Source of the DNA: Arthrobacter sp. EPSL27
Lineage (GTDB): Bacteria > Actinomycetota > Actinomycetes > Actinomycetales > Micrococcaceae
Length of the DNA: 64,000 nucleotides
Reading direction: 5' to 3'
Assembly: GCF_001512305.1 (NCBI RefSeq)
Contig: NZ_LNUT01000003.1
Location: 436,109 to 500,108, forward strand
Shown here: piece after piece, positions 32,659-43,317 of the stretch
Layout of the letters: the number at the start of each line of letters is the position of its first letter
Position numbering within the stretch: the stretch's first letter is position 1
Program-made: the position numbers and the translations under genes
The notes under the pieces: model-generated
The model's input: the letters and a program-made list of their open reading frames with translations, nothing else
The model's database searches: none
Told to the model about the DNA's origin: nothing

Positions 32659-34935
32659 TTGCAGCCTTCCCTATCGTCCTCGTCGCGCAACAGGAAGTGG
32701 CTCTTGCTGACCGCAGGATCAGTCTTGGTGCTGAGCCTGATTCCGCTCCTGTTCTATACGCGCTACTACTTCCAGGACGATACGGAAAACGGCGCCTACG
32801 GGGTCTGGTACCACCTGGGGGAAAACCTGCTGCAGGGCCGGGTCCCAGTCCTCAACCCCTCCGTCTGGTCCAGCGGCAACTACATTGCCGAAGGGCAATG
32901 GGGCACCTGGAACCCGATGGTCATGCTGTTCGGCGTGCTTGCCTACATCAGCCCGAACGCGGTGGTCCTGACCACTGCCCTGAAGGTTGCCATGCTGGTG
33001 GCGGCCGGCGTGGGGACCTTCGTCCTCGCGCGGAGCTATTCACTGTCCCCGGAGTGGGCCTTCATCGCCGGCATCGCCGTTCCCCTGAACGGCTTCACGA
33101 TGTACTTCGACGCACCCTCCTGGGTGACGGGCGCGCTGGTATGGGCCATCTTCCCCTTCTTCTGGGCCGAGCTGCGGAAGCTGATGGCCGGGAAGAGGAA
33201 TCCCTTCTGGGCGTTCATCACCGGATACCTGATCGTCACGGTGGGCTATGTGGCCGGCACCGTGGCCATTGGCTTCATCCTGCTGGCCGTCGGCATTGAG
33301 ACGCTGATCCGCAAGGCCTGGCACCCCGCCGTCCGCATTGCCGTGACCGGTGTGTCCCTGGGCCTCGTCGCCGTGGTGGTCTTCCTGCCGGGCGTGCTGA
33401 CCGCCGCCGTGACCACCCGTGGGACCACCGGCATCTGGAACGACGACTACATGAGCATCGACTTCAACAGCCTGCTCATGGCGCCGATTGCTACCGCCTA
33501 TCCGCAGCTCCTGTCCTGGTGGTGGTCCGGCACGGGCGCCACCAGCCCTGCGGCGTACATCGCATGGTTCCTGCCCGCCATCGCGTTCGTGAGCTGGAGC
33601 CGCTTCAAGAAGCTCAGCCCCGAGCTGCGGGACCTCTTCTTCTTCCTCGCCGCCTCTGCCGCGTTCGTCCTGCTGCCGACGACGATCGGTCCGCTGCGGT
33701 ACCCCGCCCGGTTTATGCCGTATGTGGCCACCGGTGCGGTGCTGCTGGTCATCGTGGCGGTGGCCCGCGCCCGGCGGCCGCACATCGGACGTCCCTCCCT
33801 GTACTTCGCCATCGGCCTGGTGGCCCTGGGTTCCTACCTGGGCTGGGCGCAGGTCCCGTCGCGCTACTTCACCATCTTCGCGGCCGCCGTCGTGGTCGTG
33901 GCGGCGCTGGTGGCGCTGTGGTGGCTGCTGAACCATCCGGAGGCGCAGTCGCACCGCTGGAACAAATTCGGCCTGGGCGCCATGTCCCTGATCGCCATCG
34001 GCGTGCTCATGGCCACCACGGCCACAACGCTGCTGCAACACCGGACCTCCGCGCGGAGCGGCCTGTCCATCGCCAACCAGCCCGCGGACGTCTCCACCTA
34101 CAAGGGTGTGCTCAAGGGCGTCGAGAACGACGTGCTGGTGGTGGGCGACGCCCTGGACTACCCCCAGGAAAAGGAGACGTGGGAGCAGACCCTCATGGCC
34201 AACGCCTGGTACCTCAGTGACGCCAGCGTCCTGAACCGCTACCAGCTGGTGGGGTTCTCGAAGTTCAACGAACTCCTCTGCCTGCGGTACCTGGGCGGCA
34301 CCTGCCCGGAGCTGGCAGAGCGCCTCTTCAACCGCAGGGCCGAGACGGGGCTGATGCTCGTGGACGAGCTGAGCATCGACAACGTGCAGATCCTCAAGGA
34401 GTCCTTTAACAAACCGCAGGTCGCCAAGGCGTCCAACAACTACGTTTCACGCGATGAGGAACTGGAAATCCCTGCCGTTCCCGCCGGGTGGCACGTCGCC
34501 GCGGAAACCGACGGCACCGTCCTGTGGAGCCGCGACGTGCCCCTCGGCCCGGCCGGCGGCGTGAGCTGGACCCAGCCGGGGACGAAGCTGACGGAAGTCT
34601 CCCGGGACAACACAAGGATCGTCCTGAAGGTTGATGAGGTTCCGGAGGGCGGCGGCCGTGCCGCGCTGAGCCGGCTGCCGTGGCCGGGATATACGGTGGA
34701 TGGGGCAGAATTGATGGAACGTCCCGTGGGCGGGTACCTGCTGGGACTGGAAATTCCCGCGGACGCCCAGGGCAAGCTCATCACCATTGACTTCGAGCCG
34801 CCGGGCTGGCGGATCGGCATTCCCGTGTGGGCCGTCGCCGTCGCTGGAATGCTGGGCTGGAGCCTGGTGGTTGTGTGGCGCACGCGCCGGAACCCGTCAG
34901 GGCGGCCGGAAAACGTACATGAGGGGACCAAGTAG
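32659..34935 (+). CDS. Large multi-pass membrane protein, GT-C/YfhO-like (paralogue)
   Basis: A protein of 758 residues sharing architecture and signature with the gene at 26680. The loop-one acidic block YYFQDDTENGAYGVWYHLG and IAEGQWGTWNP are conserved, as are a mid-protein YLSDASVLNRY/LSIDNVQIL region and the final membrane span near residue 730. About twelve spans lie in the first 470 residues. The start appears to be TTG 32659; no nearby ATG or GTG precedes the first span. It precedes a GT2 gene by four bases and is divergent from the GtrB-like gene. A role as the membrane transferase that takes a flipped lipid-linked sugar is inference; no enzymatic residue is proven. Confidence 0.65.
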   Translation: MQPSLSSSSRNRKWLLLTAGSVLVLSLIPLLFYTRYYFQDDTENGAYGVWYHLGENLLQGRVPVLNPSVWSSGNYIAEGQWGTWNPMVMLFGVLAYISPNAVVLTTALKVAMLVAAGVGTFVLARSYSLSPEWAFIAGIAVPLNGFTMYFDAPSWVTGALVWAIFPFFWAELRKLMAGKRNPFWAFITGYLIVTVGYVAGTVAIGFILLAVGIETLIRKAWHPAVRIAVTGVSLGLVAVVVFLPGVLTAAVTTRGTTGIWNDDYMSIDFNSLLMAPIATAYPQLLSWWWSGTGATSPAAYIAWFLPAIAFVSWSRFKKLSPELRDLFFFLAASAAFVLLPTTIGPLRYPARFMPYVATGAVLLVIVAVARARRPHIGRPSLYFAIGLVALGSYLGWAQVPSRYFTIFAAAVVVVAALVALWWLLNHPEAQSHRWNKFGLGAMSLIAIGVLMATTATTLLQHRTSARSGLSIANQPADVSTYKGVLKGVENDVLVVGDALDYPQEKETWEQTLMANAWYLSDASVLNRYQLVGFSKFNELLCLRYLGGTCPELAERLFNRRAETGLMLVDELSIDNVQILKESFNKPQVAKASNNYVSRDEELEIPAVPAGWHVAAETDGTVLWSRDVPLGPAGGVSWTQPGTKLTEVSRDNTRIVLKVDEVPEGGGRAALSRLPWPGYTVDGAELMERPVGGYLLGLEIPADAQGKLITIDFEPPGWRIGIPVWAVAVAGMLGWSLVVVWRTRRNPSGRPENVHEGTK

Positions 34936-34939
34936 CAAC

Positions 34940-35698
34940 ATGACAGAAGTTCGGAGCAAGGTGCGTTTTCCAGCCGCGACCAAAGTTTTGGTGATCATGC
35001 CGGCCTGGAACGAGCGGGCGTGCATCGGTAACACCGTCCGGGAAGTCATTGGCCTCGGACGGAACTACGACGTGCTCGTCGTCGACGACGGTTCCGAGGA
35101 CGGGACGCCGGAGCTGGCGGAGGCCGCCGGGGCGCACGTCCTGCGGCTGCCCTTCAACCTCGGCGTCGGCGGCGCGATGCGGGCCGGGTTCAAGTACGCG
35201 CACCGGATGGGTTACGACGCCGTCGTCCAGGTCGACGCGGACGGGCAGCACGATCCCAAGGACATCCCCGCCGTCATTGCGGGACTGGAACACTCGGACA
35301 TCTCCATCGGGGCCCGGTTCGCGGACAAGGGGCAGTACACCGTCAGCGGTCCCCGGAAATGGGCCATGCGGCTGCTTGCCGCCGTCATTTCACGCATCGC
35401 GCGGACGGAACTGACGGATGTTACCTCCGGGTTCCGGGCCGGCAACGTCCGCGCCATCAAGCAGTACCTGAAGCACTATCCGGCCGAGTACCTGGGCGAC
35501 ACCATCGACTCGCTCGTCGTGGCCATCCGCTCCGGATGTGTGGTCTCCCAGACCGGCGTGGAGATGCGGCCCCGCCAGGGCGGGCAGCCCAGCCACAATC
35601 CGGCGAAATCGGCGATCTACCTGGTCCGGTCAATGCTGGCACTCCTGTTTGCCATGACCCGCGGCAAAGCCCGCACAACTCACGAAAGCGATATCTGA
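34940..35698 (+). CDS. DPM-synthase-like family 2 glycosyltransferase
   Basis: A soluble protein of 252 residues: VLVIMPAWNERACIGNTVRE, VLVVDDGSEDGTPELAEAA, LPFNLGVGGAMRAGFKYA and VVQVDADGQHDPKDIPAVI give the full set of motifs of dolichol/polyprenyl-phosphate hexose synthases, including the DADGQHD metal site. It has no C-terminal membrane spans, unlike the enzyme at 31423. ATG 34940 is preceded by GAGGGGACC. It is followed two bases later by a DUF2304 gene, a pair seen repeatedly in polysaccharide clusters, where the small membrane protein may anchor the synthase. Confidence 0.85.
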   Translation: MTEVRSKVRFPAATKVLVIMPAWNERACIGNTVREVIGLGRNYDVLVVDDGSEDGTPELAEAAGAHVLRLPFNLGVGGAMRAGFKYAHRMGYDAVVQVDADGQHDPKDIPAVIAGLEHSDISIGARFADKGQYTVSGPRKWAMRLLAAVISRIARTELTDVTSGFRAGNVRAIKQYLKHYPAEYLGDTIDSLVVAIRSGCVVSQTGVEMRPRQGGQPSHNPAKSAIYLVRSMLALLFAMTRGKARTTHESDI

Positions 35699-35700
35699 CC

Positions 35701-36168
35701 GTGGAAAGCATTGCAGCACTCATCTTCTCCCTGCTTGTCCTGGGCAGTGTGGTGTTCCTGCTCCGCGGCAAGGGACTGCGGGAGAAGTACGCGTTCCTCT
35801 GGCTGTTCGTCGGCATCGCATGCCTGGTGCTTACCGCCATCCCGGGCATGCTCCGCTCGGTCACGTCCCTGATCGGCGTGCAGGTCCCGTCCAACCTCCT
35901 CTTTGCGATGGGCATCATCTTCCTCACCGGCGTTGCCCTTCACCTGTCGTGGGAGGTGTCCGTGCTGGAAGAGGAGGCGCGCACCCTGTCCGAGGAAGCC
36001 GCCATCGGGCGCGTCCGCCTGGAAGAGTTGGAGCGGAAGGTCGAGGCCCTCTCGTCGGCTGTCGGCGAGGCAGGACGGACTGCGCCTTCGCCCACTGCGC
36101 CTTCGCCCACTGCGCCTGCGGCGCGGACGGCCACCGCCGACTGGCAGCCGCAGCGGCCCGCCGACTGA
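35701..36168 (+). CDS. DUF2304 membrane protein
   Basis: A protein of 155 residues with three membrane spans (AALIFSLLVLGSVVFLLRG, YAFLWLFVGIACLVLTAIPG and LLFAMGIIFLTGVALHLSWE), a coiled-coil-prone charged segment (VSVLEEEARTLSEEAAIGRV and RLEELERKVEALSSAVG), and a proline/alanine tail. The tail is encoded by nearly three 15-base repeats at 36079-36120. This is the DUF2304 pattern, found next to DPM-synthase-like GT2 genes. GTG 35701 follows the GT2 stop by two bases. Function is unknown; a scaffold for the GT2 enzyme is a guess from the constant pairing. Confidence 0.75.
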   Translation: MESIAALIFSLLVLGSVVFLLRGKGLREKYAFLWLFVGIACLVLTAIPGMLRSVTSLIGVQVPSNLLFAMGIIFLTGVALHLSWEVSVLEEEARTLSEEAAIGRVRLEELERKVEALSSAVGEAGRTAPSPTAPSPTAPAARTATADWQPQRPAD

Positions 36169-36256
36169 TCCCAAGGATTGACCTGACTATCAGCCTCCCA
36201 GCACCACGTCCCCGCGGACGTGCACGCGATGGTGTGGAGCGCTTGGAGGAACTGAG

Positions 36257-38212
36257 TTGAAAACGCGACTTCCCGCGCCCGCCGGCGACGCCGTGCGGAA
36301 CGCCTGGCGCTGGGTATGTGTCAACGACCGCGCCGCCCGGCTGGGAACAGTGCTGGTCTTTGTGGTCTTGGTGCTGTTCGGCATCACGACGTCATCCATC
36401 GGCATTTCCGAACTTCGGCAGGATCCCGCCGACCCGCTCGGCTGGCAGTTCGGCAAGTCCCGGCCCATCAGGTCCGATGAGATCCATGCCTTTTCGGCGA
36501 TTGTCCTCTCCATCCTGGCCACCCACGGCGCGCCGAGCCTGAGCCCGCTCGCGGCGCGCGCCGACCTGGTCCACCGCTTCCCGACCGACGGCTTCTTCGA
36601 GCAGTTCGTCTTCTTCGATTCGACCCTGCTCCGCGCCGCCGGCGTGATCCCGGAACACATGCTGTTCGCCGCTCACTGGTGGCTACCCTCGCTGATCCTG
36701 CTGCTTGCCATGCCCACCTGGTTCCACCAGCTCGGGCGTTCCCGCCGTTACGGCTGGTTCGCGGCGATCCTGATCGTCCTGTCGCCGTCGAACGCCTGGT
36801 GGTCACTCCAGCCGGTGGCGCTGATCGCCTACACGCTCGGCGGCTGCGTGCTCATGATCGCCGCCTACCAGCGCTTCAAGCAGGGGCAGCGCTTCGCGCC
36901 GGCCGCCCTGGCAGCCGTGGGCGGCATCCTGATCGCGGGCCTTCCCACCTTCTACGCGCCATGGTCACTGCTGCTGGGCCTCCCGGTGCTGATCGCCTCG
37001 ACGGCGTGGATCCTGCTGCAGCGCAGCGGCTGGGCACCCCGGCTGAAGGCCGTCCTCATCACCGGCGGCACCGCCGTGGTGTTCGGCGCAGGCACGCTCT
37101 TCGAGAACCGCGAGGGCCTGCAGGCGCTCTTCAGCACGGTGTATCCGGGCTCGCGCCGGGCGGAAGCGGATCCGCAGCCCTTCGGCCGCCTCTTCGGAGC
37201 GCCCGCCCTGGGACCGCTGCAGTACTTCGAGCCGGTGGGTGTCAACGCAAGCGAGCTGTCGTCGTCGTTCACGGTCTTCTTCGTCTGGATCCTGGTGCTC
37301 CTGCTGGCCGCGCAGTGGCGGCCGGGCTTCCGGGACAGCATTGCCGAATGGACGTTCGGCTCCTGGTCGGTGCTGTGGATCGCCTGGATCAGCCTGGACC
37401 TTGGCCCCATGAGCCAGAAGTTCCCCCTGCTCAACCTGGTCACGCCCCCGCGGGCGTCGCAGGTGGTGGGTGTGCTCGCGGTAATCCTTGCCAGCCTCCT
37501 GCTGAGCCGCTGGTCGCCCCCGGACTCCTGGCGTGTTCCGCTGCTGGCCGGAGCAGCGTGCGCCCTCGTCACGGGGTACGCGGCGTCCCTGCTGAAAGCG
37601 GCGGACCTGCCGGAGCTGCCCGACGCGCAGATCCTGCTGGTCCCGCTTGCTGTGGGCGTGGCCGTGGCAGCCATCACCAAATACCCCCAGCGGCTGTGGC
37701 CGCTGGCGCTCTGCGTGGTCCTTGCGGCGCTTCCCGTGGCGCGGGCCAACCCTGTACTGGTCGGCCTTGGCGACCTGCGCGCCTCGGACGCCGCCAAGGC
37801 AGTGGCGGGCCAGGCGCCCGCGGCGCGGGCCGACGGAAAGCTCTGGGCGGCGGACTCACCGGCGCTGAACACCCTGCTGCTCTCCAACGGAATGCCCTCC
37901 CTGTCCGGGCTCCAGCGGTCCGGCCCGGACGCGGCGGCGTGGCAGAAGCTTGATCCTGAATCCGCGTACGCCAACAAATGGAACCGCGGTGGAGGCTACA
38001 TCTTCTTCTCGTGGGCCCCGGGCCAGCCCACCACCTACGAGACGAACGACTTCGATGCCGTGGGCGTGACGATTGACCCCTGCGTGCTCAAGGCTGCTTG
38101 GCAGAATCTGGACCGGATTGTGTCCTCACGGCCGCTGGAGGCAGCGTGCCTGGCCCTGGACTCGGAACTCCAGTGGGACGGCAAGCCGGCCTACATCTAC
38201 ACGGTCCGCTAG
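36257..38212 (+). CDS. Large multi-pass membrane protein of unknown function
   Basis: A protein of 651 residues with roughly twelve membrane spans and a C-terminal soluble part. Loop one contains LGWQFGKSRPIRSDEIHAFS, with an acidic DE pair in the position where GT-C enzymes keep catalytic residues. I do not recognise a named enzyme; a GT-C-like surface-glycan protein is possible. TTG 36257 is the start, with GGAGGA ending seven bases upstream. A near-duplicate of 20 bases spans the stop codon (38198-38217 and 38218-38237). It lies downstream of the DUF2304 gene on the same strand with an 88-base gap and is convergent with the DUF2142-type gene. Confidence 0.6.
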   Translation: MKTRLPAPAGDAVRNAWRWVCVNDRAARLGTVLVFVVLVLFGITTSSIGISELRQDPADPLGWQFGKSRPIRSDEIHAFSAIVLSILATHGAPSLSPLAARADLVHRFPTDGFFEQFVFFDSTLLRAAGVIPEHMLFAAHWWLPSLILLLAMPTWFHQLGRSRRYGWFAAILIVLSPSNAWWSLQPVALIAYTLGGCVLMIAAYQRFKQGQRFAPAALAAVGGILIAGLPTFYAPWSLLLGLPVLIASTAWILLQRSGWAPRLKAVLITGGTAVVFGAGTLFENREGLQALFSTVYPGSRRAEADPQPFGRLFGAPALGPLQYFEPVGVNASELSSSFTVFFVWILVLLLAAQWRPGFRDSIAEWTFGSWSVLWIAWISLDLGPMSQKFPLLNLVTPPRASQVVGVLAVILASLLLSRWSPPDSWRVPLLAGAACALVTGYAASLLKAADLPELPDAQILLVPLAVGVAVAAITKYPQRLWPLALCVVLAALPVARANPVLVGLGDLRASDAAKAVAGQAPAARADGKLWAADSPALNTLLLSNGMPSLSGLQRSGPDAAAWQKLDPESAYANKWNRGGGYIFFSWAPGQPTTYETNDFDAVGVTIDPCVLKAAWQNLDRIVSSRPLEAACLALDSELQWDGKPAYIYTVR

Positions 38213-38320
38213 GCAGGTACACCGTCCGCTGGGCGGGGTAGGGAAGGGCGCGTACGCCGCCGCAGGGGGATATGCGCCTGCGCCCGCAGGGGAGGGCAGC
38301 TGCGCCCGCTGGGGCCTGGC

Positions 38321-39913
38321 CTAGGCCGCGGGGGAGGGCTCCGCCGTCGCGGGCTCTGCGCTGCGGCGTTCGGCGCGGATGGCGCCGCGGACCAGCCACA
38401 GTGCCAGGGCAAGGAACGCCGCGAAGGCGCCAACGCTCAGCAGGGTGCCGCCGGGCGGCTGCCAGGACGGCTCCGTGACCATGTCGATCCAGCGGCGGTC
38501 CACCGCCCAGCCGGTCACGTAGCGCCGCAGCGTCTGCATAAAGGTCCAGAAATGGAACACGGCGAGGAGGATGGCCGTGGCGTTCAGGAGTGCTGCGGCC
38601 TGGGGCGAGAAGCCGCGGGCATCCATACGGTCAAGGGCCATGCCGCACACCATCAGCAGCGGGACAAAGACGGCCAGGATGTACCGGCCCTGCCAGACGA
38701 TCCCGATCGTTCCCACGGCCTGCGCCTGGAGCAGCGGCGGCAGCAGCAGCAGGGCGGCGAGCAGGAAGACGGCCGCGGTCCGGCCGCGTCCCCTGGCGAG
38801 CACGACGGCGGCCATCACCAGGGCCGTGCCGAGCCCCAGCCACAGCACAAACGCGCCCATGGGTGCGGGGACTTCCAGCCAGCCGAACTGCCCGACGTAG
38901 CCGGTGGCGTAGTCGAACGTCCGGTCCAGCATGATCTCGGCGCCGGTCAGGGGTGAGGAACCTGCCGCCTCAAAGGGGTTGCTGGACAGGCTGTCATGCC
39001 GGGTGATCCAGTACAGGGCGAAGGCGCAGGACAAACCGATGGCCGCCGTGCCGGCCCACACCCACGCGTTGCGGGTCAAAGCCTTGATCTGCGGCCACGT
39101 GCCCAGGATGCAGGCGGTGGCGGCCATGAGTGCCAGCCAGAGCAGGGACAGGCCCTTGGTGTTGGCCAGCACGCAGGCCGCCGCGGTGATCACCGGCACG
39201 TAGCGCCGGTAGGCGGTGCGGTCCGCCGATCGTTCCAGCAGCAGCACCAGGTTGGCCAGCAGGGCCGCGGACGTCGCGTACTCCAGGGAGTTCGGGTTCA
39301 CGGCACCGTTGAGGAACAGGACCATGGGCGTCATCGCCACGGCAGTGGCGGTGATGGCCCATTTCCGCCGCCGCAGCCCGGACAATGCCGAGAACGCGGA
39401 GGCCAGGAACAGGCAGCTAAGGAGCGCACTGACCAGGCGCATCCCGTACACGGCGGCGGCACCGTGGCTGGCGAGGGACGGCAGGCCCACCACGGCGTAG
39501 TAGAGGGGGTTGTAGTTGCCGGCCGAGGTGCGGGCGTCCACCAGCGTGCTTGGGTCGCCGCTGAAGGGAGGCACGCACGACGGCGGGGTGTCCTTCTTCT
39601 GGGCGAAACAGCCGAACGTGTCGTAGTAGCCGATGCCGGCCGGCACGGTGACCAGCTGGAACGCGCCGCCGTCGGGCATTTCCCGGCCGGTCAGCTCGCC
39701 GCGGACCACCGCGGCGGCCTTGATGACGTGGGCGGGTTCGTCCGGGACCCCCATCAGGGGAGTGGCCACCGCCCAGGCGCTGGACAAGCCCATCAGCACC
39801 AGGAAAGCCCACCAGAACACCCGGCGCTGGCCGGTACGCTGCACGTGGTCAGCCGCGTGTGCGCGCTCCGGGCTGTCCGGGTCCTGCCGGCGGGTAGCCG
39901 GTGCCTGGATCAA
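38321..39913 (-). CDS. DUF2142-type membrane protein
   Basis: A protein of 530 residues with about twelve spans. The first outer loop carries [20 protein letters not shown], the D-E-P-x-H signature shared with DUF2142 proteins of cell-wall glycan clusters, and later [16 protein letters not shown] and [20 protein letters not shown] paralogue with the same blocks lies at 43911. TTG 39913 overlaps the rfbA stop by four bases, so this gene is coupled to rfbA. That suggests use of, or dependence on, the dTDP-rhamnose route. DUF2142 proteins are suspected GT-C transferases; this is not proven. Confidence 0.7.
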   Translation of the reverse strand: MIQAPATRRQDPDSPERAHAADHVQRTGQRRVFWWAFLVLMGLSSAWAVATPLMGVPDEPAHVIKAAAVVRGELTGREMPDGGAFQLVTVPAGIGYYDTFGCFAQKKDTPPSCVPPFSGDPSTLVDARTSAGNYNPLYYAVVGLPSLASHGAAAVYGMRLVSALLSCLFLASAFSALSGLRRRKWAITATAVAMTPMVLFLNGAVNPNSLEYATSAALLANLVLLLERSADRTAYRRYVPVITAAACVLANTKGLSLLWLALMAATACILGTWPQIKALTRNAWVWAGTAAIGLSCAFALYWITRHDSLSSNPFEAAGSSPLTGAEIMLDRTFDYATGYVGQFGWLEVPAPMGAFVLWLGLGTALVMAAVVLARGRGRTAAVFLLAALLLLPPLLQAQAVGTIGIVWQGRYILAVFVPLLMVCGMALDRMDARGFSPQAAALLNATAILLAVFHFWTFMQTLRRYVTGWAVDRRWIDMVTEPSWQPPGGTLLSVGAFAAFLALALWLVRGAIRAERRSAEPATAEPSPAA

Positions 39914-40779
39914 CGACCGTTTTCCAGCAGCCCAAGCAGGTAGGTTCCGTACCCGCTCTTAACCAGCGGCTCGGCGCGTTCCCGCAGTTCGTCGTCGGAG
40001 AGGAACCCCAGCCGCCAGGCGATCTCCTCGGGGGCGCCGATCTTCAGGCCCTGGCGGTTCTCCGTGGTCCGGACAAAGTTGGACGCGTCGTTGAGGTCGT
40101 TGAAGGTTCCGGTGTCGAGCCAGGCGGTGCCGCGGGGCAGGATCTCCACGTGGAGCTTTCCGCGCTCGAGGTAGGTCCGGTTGACGTCGGTAATCTCCAG
40201 CTCGCCGCGTGCGGAGGGCTTGAGGTTCCGGGCGATCTCAACGACGTCGTTGTCGTAGAAGTAGAGGCCCGGCACGGCGTAGTGGCTCTTGGGCTTGGCC
40301 GGCTTCTCCTCGAGGGAGATCGCCTTGCCTTCGGCGTCGAATTCGACCACGCCGTAGGACTTGGGGTCGGACACCCAGTAACCGAAGACGGCGCCGCCCT
40401 CGATGTTCTCGAACCGGCGCAGCTGCGTGCCCATGCCCGGGCCGTAGAAGATGTTGTCGCCCAGGACCAGCGCCACGGGTTCGTTGCCGATGTGCTCCGC
40501 GCCGAGGACAAAGGCCTGGGCCAGGCCGTCGGGGGAGGGCTGCTGGAGGTAGGTGAGGCTGACACCGAACTGCGAGCCGTCGCCCAGCAGGCGCTGGAAC
40601 TGCTCGGCGTCGTGCGGGGTGGTGATGATCAGGATGTCCCGGATGCCGGCCAGGATGAGCGTGGAGAGCGGGTAGTAAATCATCGGCTTGTCGAATACCG
40701 GCACCAGCTGCTTGCTGACGCCGAGGGTAATCGGATGGAGCCTGGAGCCGGTACCGCCGGCCAAAATGATTCCGCGCAT
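39910..40779 (-). CDS. rfbA: Glucose-1-phosphate thymidylyltransferase
   Basis: A protein of 289 residues that makes dTDP-glucose from glucose-1-phosphate and dTTP, the first step of dTDP-L-rhamnose synthesis. It has the nucleotidyltransferase motif [45 protein letters not shown], the lysine-containing [20 protein letters not shown] and [12 protein letters not shown] 40779 is used because AGGAAAG lies ten bases upstream, whereas ATG 40788 would be almost inside it. It is divergent from rfbB with a 57-base gap and coupled to the DUF2142-type gene downstream. Confidence 0.95.
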   Translation of the reverse strand: MRGIILAGGTGSRLHPITLGVSKQLVPVFDKPMIYYPLSTLILAGIRDILIITTPHDAEQFQRLLGDGSQFGVSLTYLQQPSPDGLAQAFVLGAEHIGNEPVALVLGDNIFYGPGMGTQLRRFENIEGGAVFGYWVSDPKSYGVVEFDAEGKAISLEEKPAKPKSHYAVPGLYFYDNDVVEIARNLKPSARGELEITDVNRTYLERGKLHVEILPRGTAWLDTGTFNDLNDASNFVRTTENRQGLKIGAPEEIAWRLGFLSDDELRERAEPLVKSGYGTYLLGLLENGR

Positions 40780-40800
40780 ACGGGCCATCTTTCCTGTTAA

Positions 40801-41835
<1,035 letters not shown>

Positions 41836-41837
41836 GG

Positions 41838-43241
41838 ATGGAGTTTTCGAAGACGCTCTCCGTCACGGAGACGCCTATCCCGGGGGTCCTCCTGTTCGAC
41901 CTTCCGGTCCACGGGGACAACCGCGGCTGGTTCAAGGAGAACTGGCAGCGCGAGCGGATGCTCGCCGCCGGCCTGCCCGATTTCGGGCCGGTCCAGAACA
42001 ACATCTCGTTCAACGACAAGGCCGGCACCACCCGCGGCATCCACGCCGAACCCTGGGACAAGTTCGTCTCCGTGGCCAGCGGGCGGATCTTCGGCGCGTG
42101 GGTGGACCTGCGCGAAGGCCCGACATTCGGCACGGTCTTCACGGCCGAACTGGATCCGGCCAAGGCGATCTTCATCCCGCGCGGGGTCGCGAACTCGTAC
42201 CAGACCCTGGACGACAACACCTCCTACGTGTACCTGGTCAACGACCACTGGTCCGCCGACGCGGAATACACCTTCCTCAACCTCGCCGACGAGACCGTCA
42301 GCATCCCCTGGCCCATTCCGCTGGAGGAAGCCGAGCTTTCCGAGAAGGACAAGGCACACCCCCGGCTGCAGGACGTAGTCCCCATGCCGCCGCGCCGCAC
42401 GCTGGTAATCGGCGCCGGGGGACAGCTGGGCCGCGCGCTCCGCGAAGCCTACGCGGGGGACACCAGCGTAGAGTTCGCCGAACGCGGCGATTTCGACGTC
42501 GCTGATCCCGCTTCTTTCGAGAAGCGGAACTGGCGCCGCTATTCCACCATCATCAACGCCGCCGCCTACACCGCGGTGGACGAAGCGGAAACCGAGGAGG
42601 GACGCCGGGCCGCCTGGGCCCTCAACGTCACCGCCGTCGCTGCCCTGTCCAAGGTCGCCGCGACCTACGGCCTGGTGCTGGTGCACGTCTCCAGCGACTA
42701 TGTCTTCGACGGGTCCCTGAAGAGCCACACCGAGGACGAGCAGCCGGCACCTCTGGGCGTGTACGGCCAGACGAAGGCTGCCGGGGACGCCGCCGTCAGC
42801 GTTGTGCCCCGGCACTACATTGTCCGCACCAGCTGGGTGATCGGCGACGGCGGGAACTTTGTCCGCACCATGGCGTCCCTGGCGGCAAGGGGCATCGCCC
42901 CCGCCGTCGTGGACGACCAGGTGGGCCGCCTGACCTTCGCCGGGGACCTTGCCGCCGGCATCAAGCACCTGCTGCAGGCCAAGGCGCCGTTCGGCACCTA
43001 CAACGTGACCAACGACGGCGAGCCCCAGTCCTGGGCCGACGTCGCCGGCGAGGTCTTTGACCTGGTGGGCGCGTCCCGTGCGGACGTCACGGGGGTCTCC
43101 ACCGAGGAGTACTTCCGCGGCAAGCAGGCCGCGCCGCGGCCGCTCAACAGCGTCCTGGAGCTGGACAAGATCAAGGCGACGGGATTCACCCCGGCCGACG
43201 CCTCCCAGCGGCTCAAGGAATACCTGCGCAGTTCCGTCTGA
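41838..43241 (+). CDS. Fused dTDP-4-dehydrorhamnose 3,5-epimerase / reductase (RmlC-RmlD)
   Basis: One frame of 467 residues joins two enzymes. Residues ~1-185 are RmlC-like (LFDLPVHGDNRGWFKENWQ, then AGTTRGIHAEPWDKFVSV with the expected active-site histidine, FIPRGVANSYQTL). Residues ~190-467 are RmlD-like (LVIGAGGQLGRALREAY, NAAAYTAVDEAE, VHVSSDYVFDG, VYGQTKAAGD). Together they carry dTDP-4-keto-6-deoxyglucose to dTDP-L-rhamnose, completing the pathway with rfbA and rfbB. ATG 41838 follows the rfbB stop by two bases, so the two form an operon. Fusion of RmlC and RmlD is reported in some actinobacteria. No frameshift or internal stop is seen between the halves. Confidence 0.9.
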   Translation: MEFSKTLSVTETPIPGVLLFDLPVHGDNRGWFKENWQRERMLAAGLPDFGPVQNNISFNDKAGTTRGIHAEPWDKFVSVASGRIFGAWVDLREGPTFGTVFTAELDPAKAIFIPRGVANSYQTLDDNTSYVYLVNDHWSADAEYTFLNLADETVSIPWPIPLEEAELSEKDKAHPRLQDVVPMPPRRTLVIGAGGQLGRALREAYAGDTSVEFAERGDFDVADPASFEKRNWRRYSTIINAAAYTAVDEAETEEGRRAAWALNVTAVAALSKVAATYGLVLVHVSSDYVFDGSLKSHTEDEQPAPLGVYGQTKAAGDAAVSVVPRHYIVRTSWVIGDGGNFVRTMASLAARGIAPAVVDDQVGRLTFAGDLAAGIKHLLQAKAPFGTYNVTNDGEPQSWADVAGEVFDLVGASRADVTGVSTEEYFRGKQAAPRPLNSVLELDKIKATGFTPADASQRLKEYLRSSV

Positions 43242-43265
43242 CGCGGGGCAAACTTCATTACCTGA

Positions 43266-43306
43266 ACAGCGAGGCCCGGACTGGATTCCAGTCCGGGCCT
43301 CGCTGT
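43266..43306. terminator. Bidirectional hairpin after the rhamnose operon
   Basis: A perfect 20-bp inverted repeat (43266-43285 with 43287-43306; arm ACAGCGAGGCCCGGACTGGA) lies between the convergent rfbC-rfbD fusion and gtrA. Neither side has a strong T run, so it is a hairpin terminator of the type common in GC-rich actinobacteria. Confidence 0.8.
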
Positions 43307-43317
43307 TGGTGGTTCTC

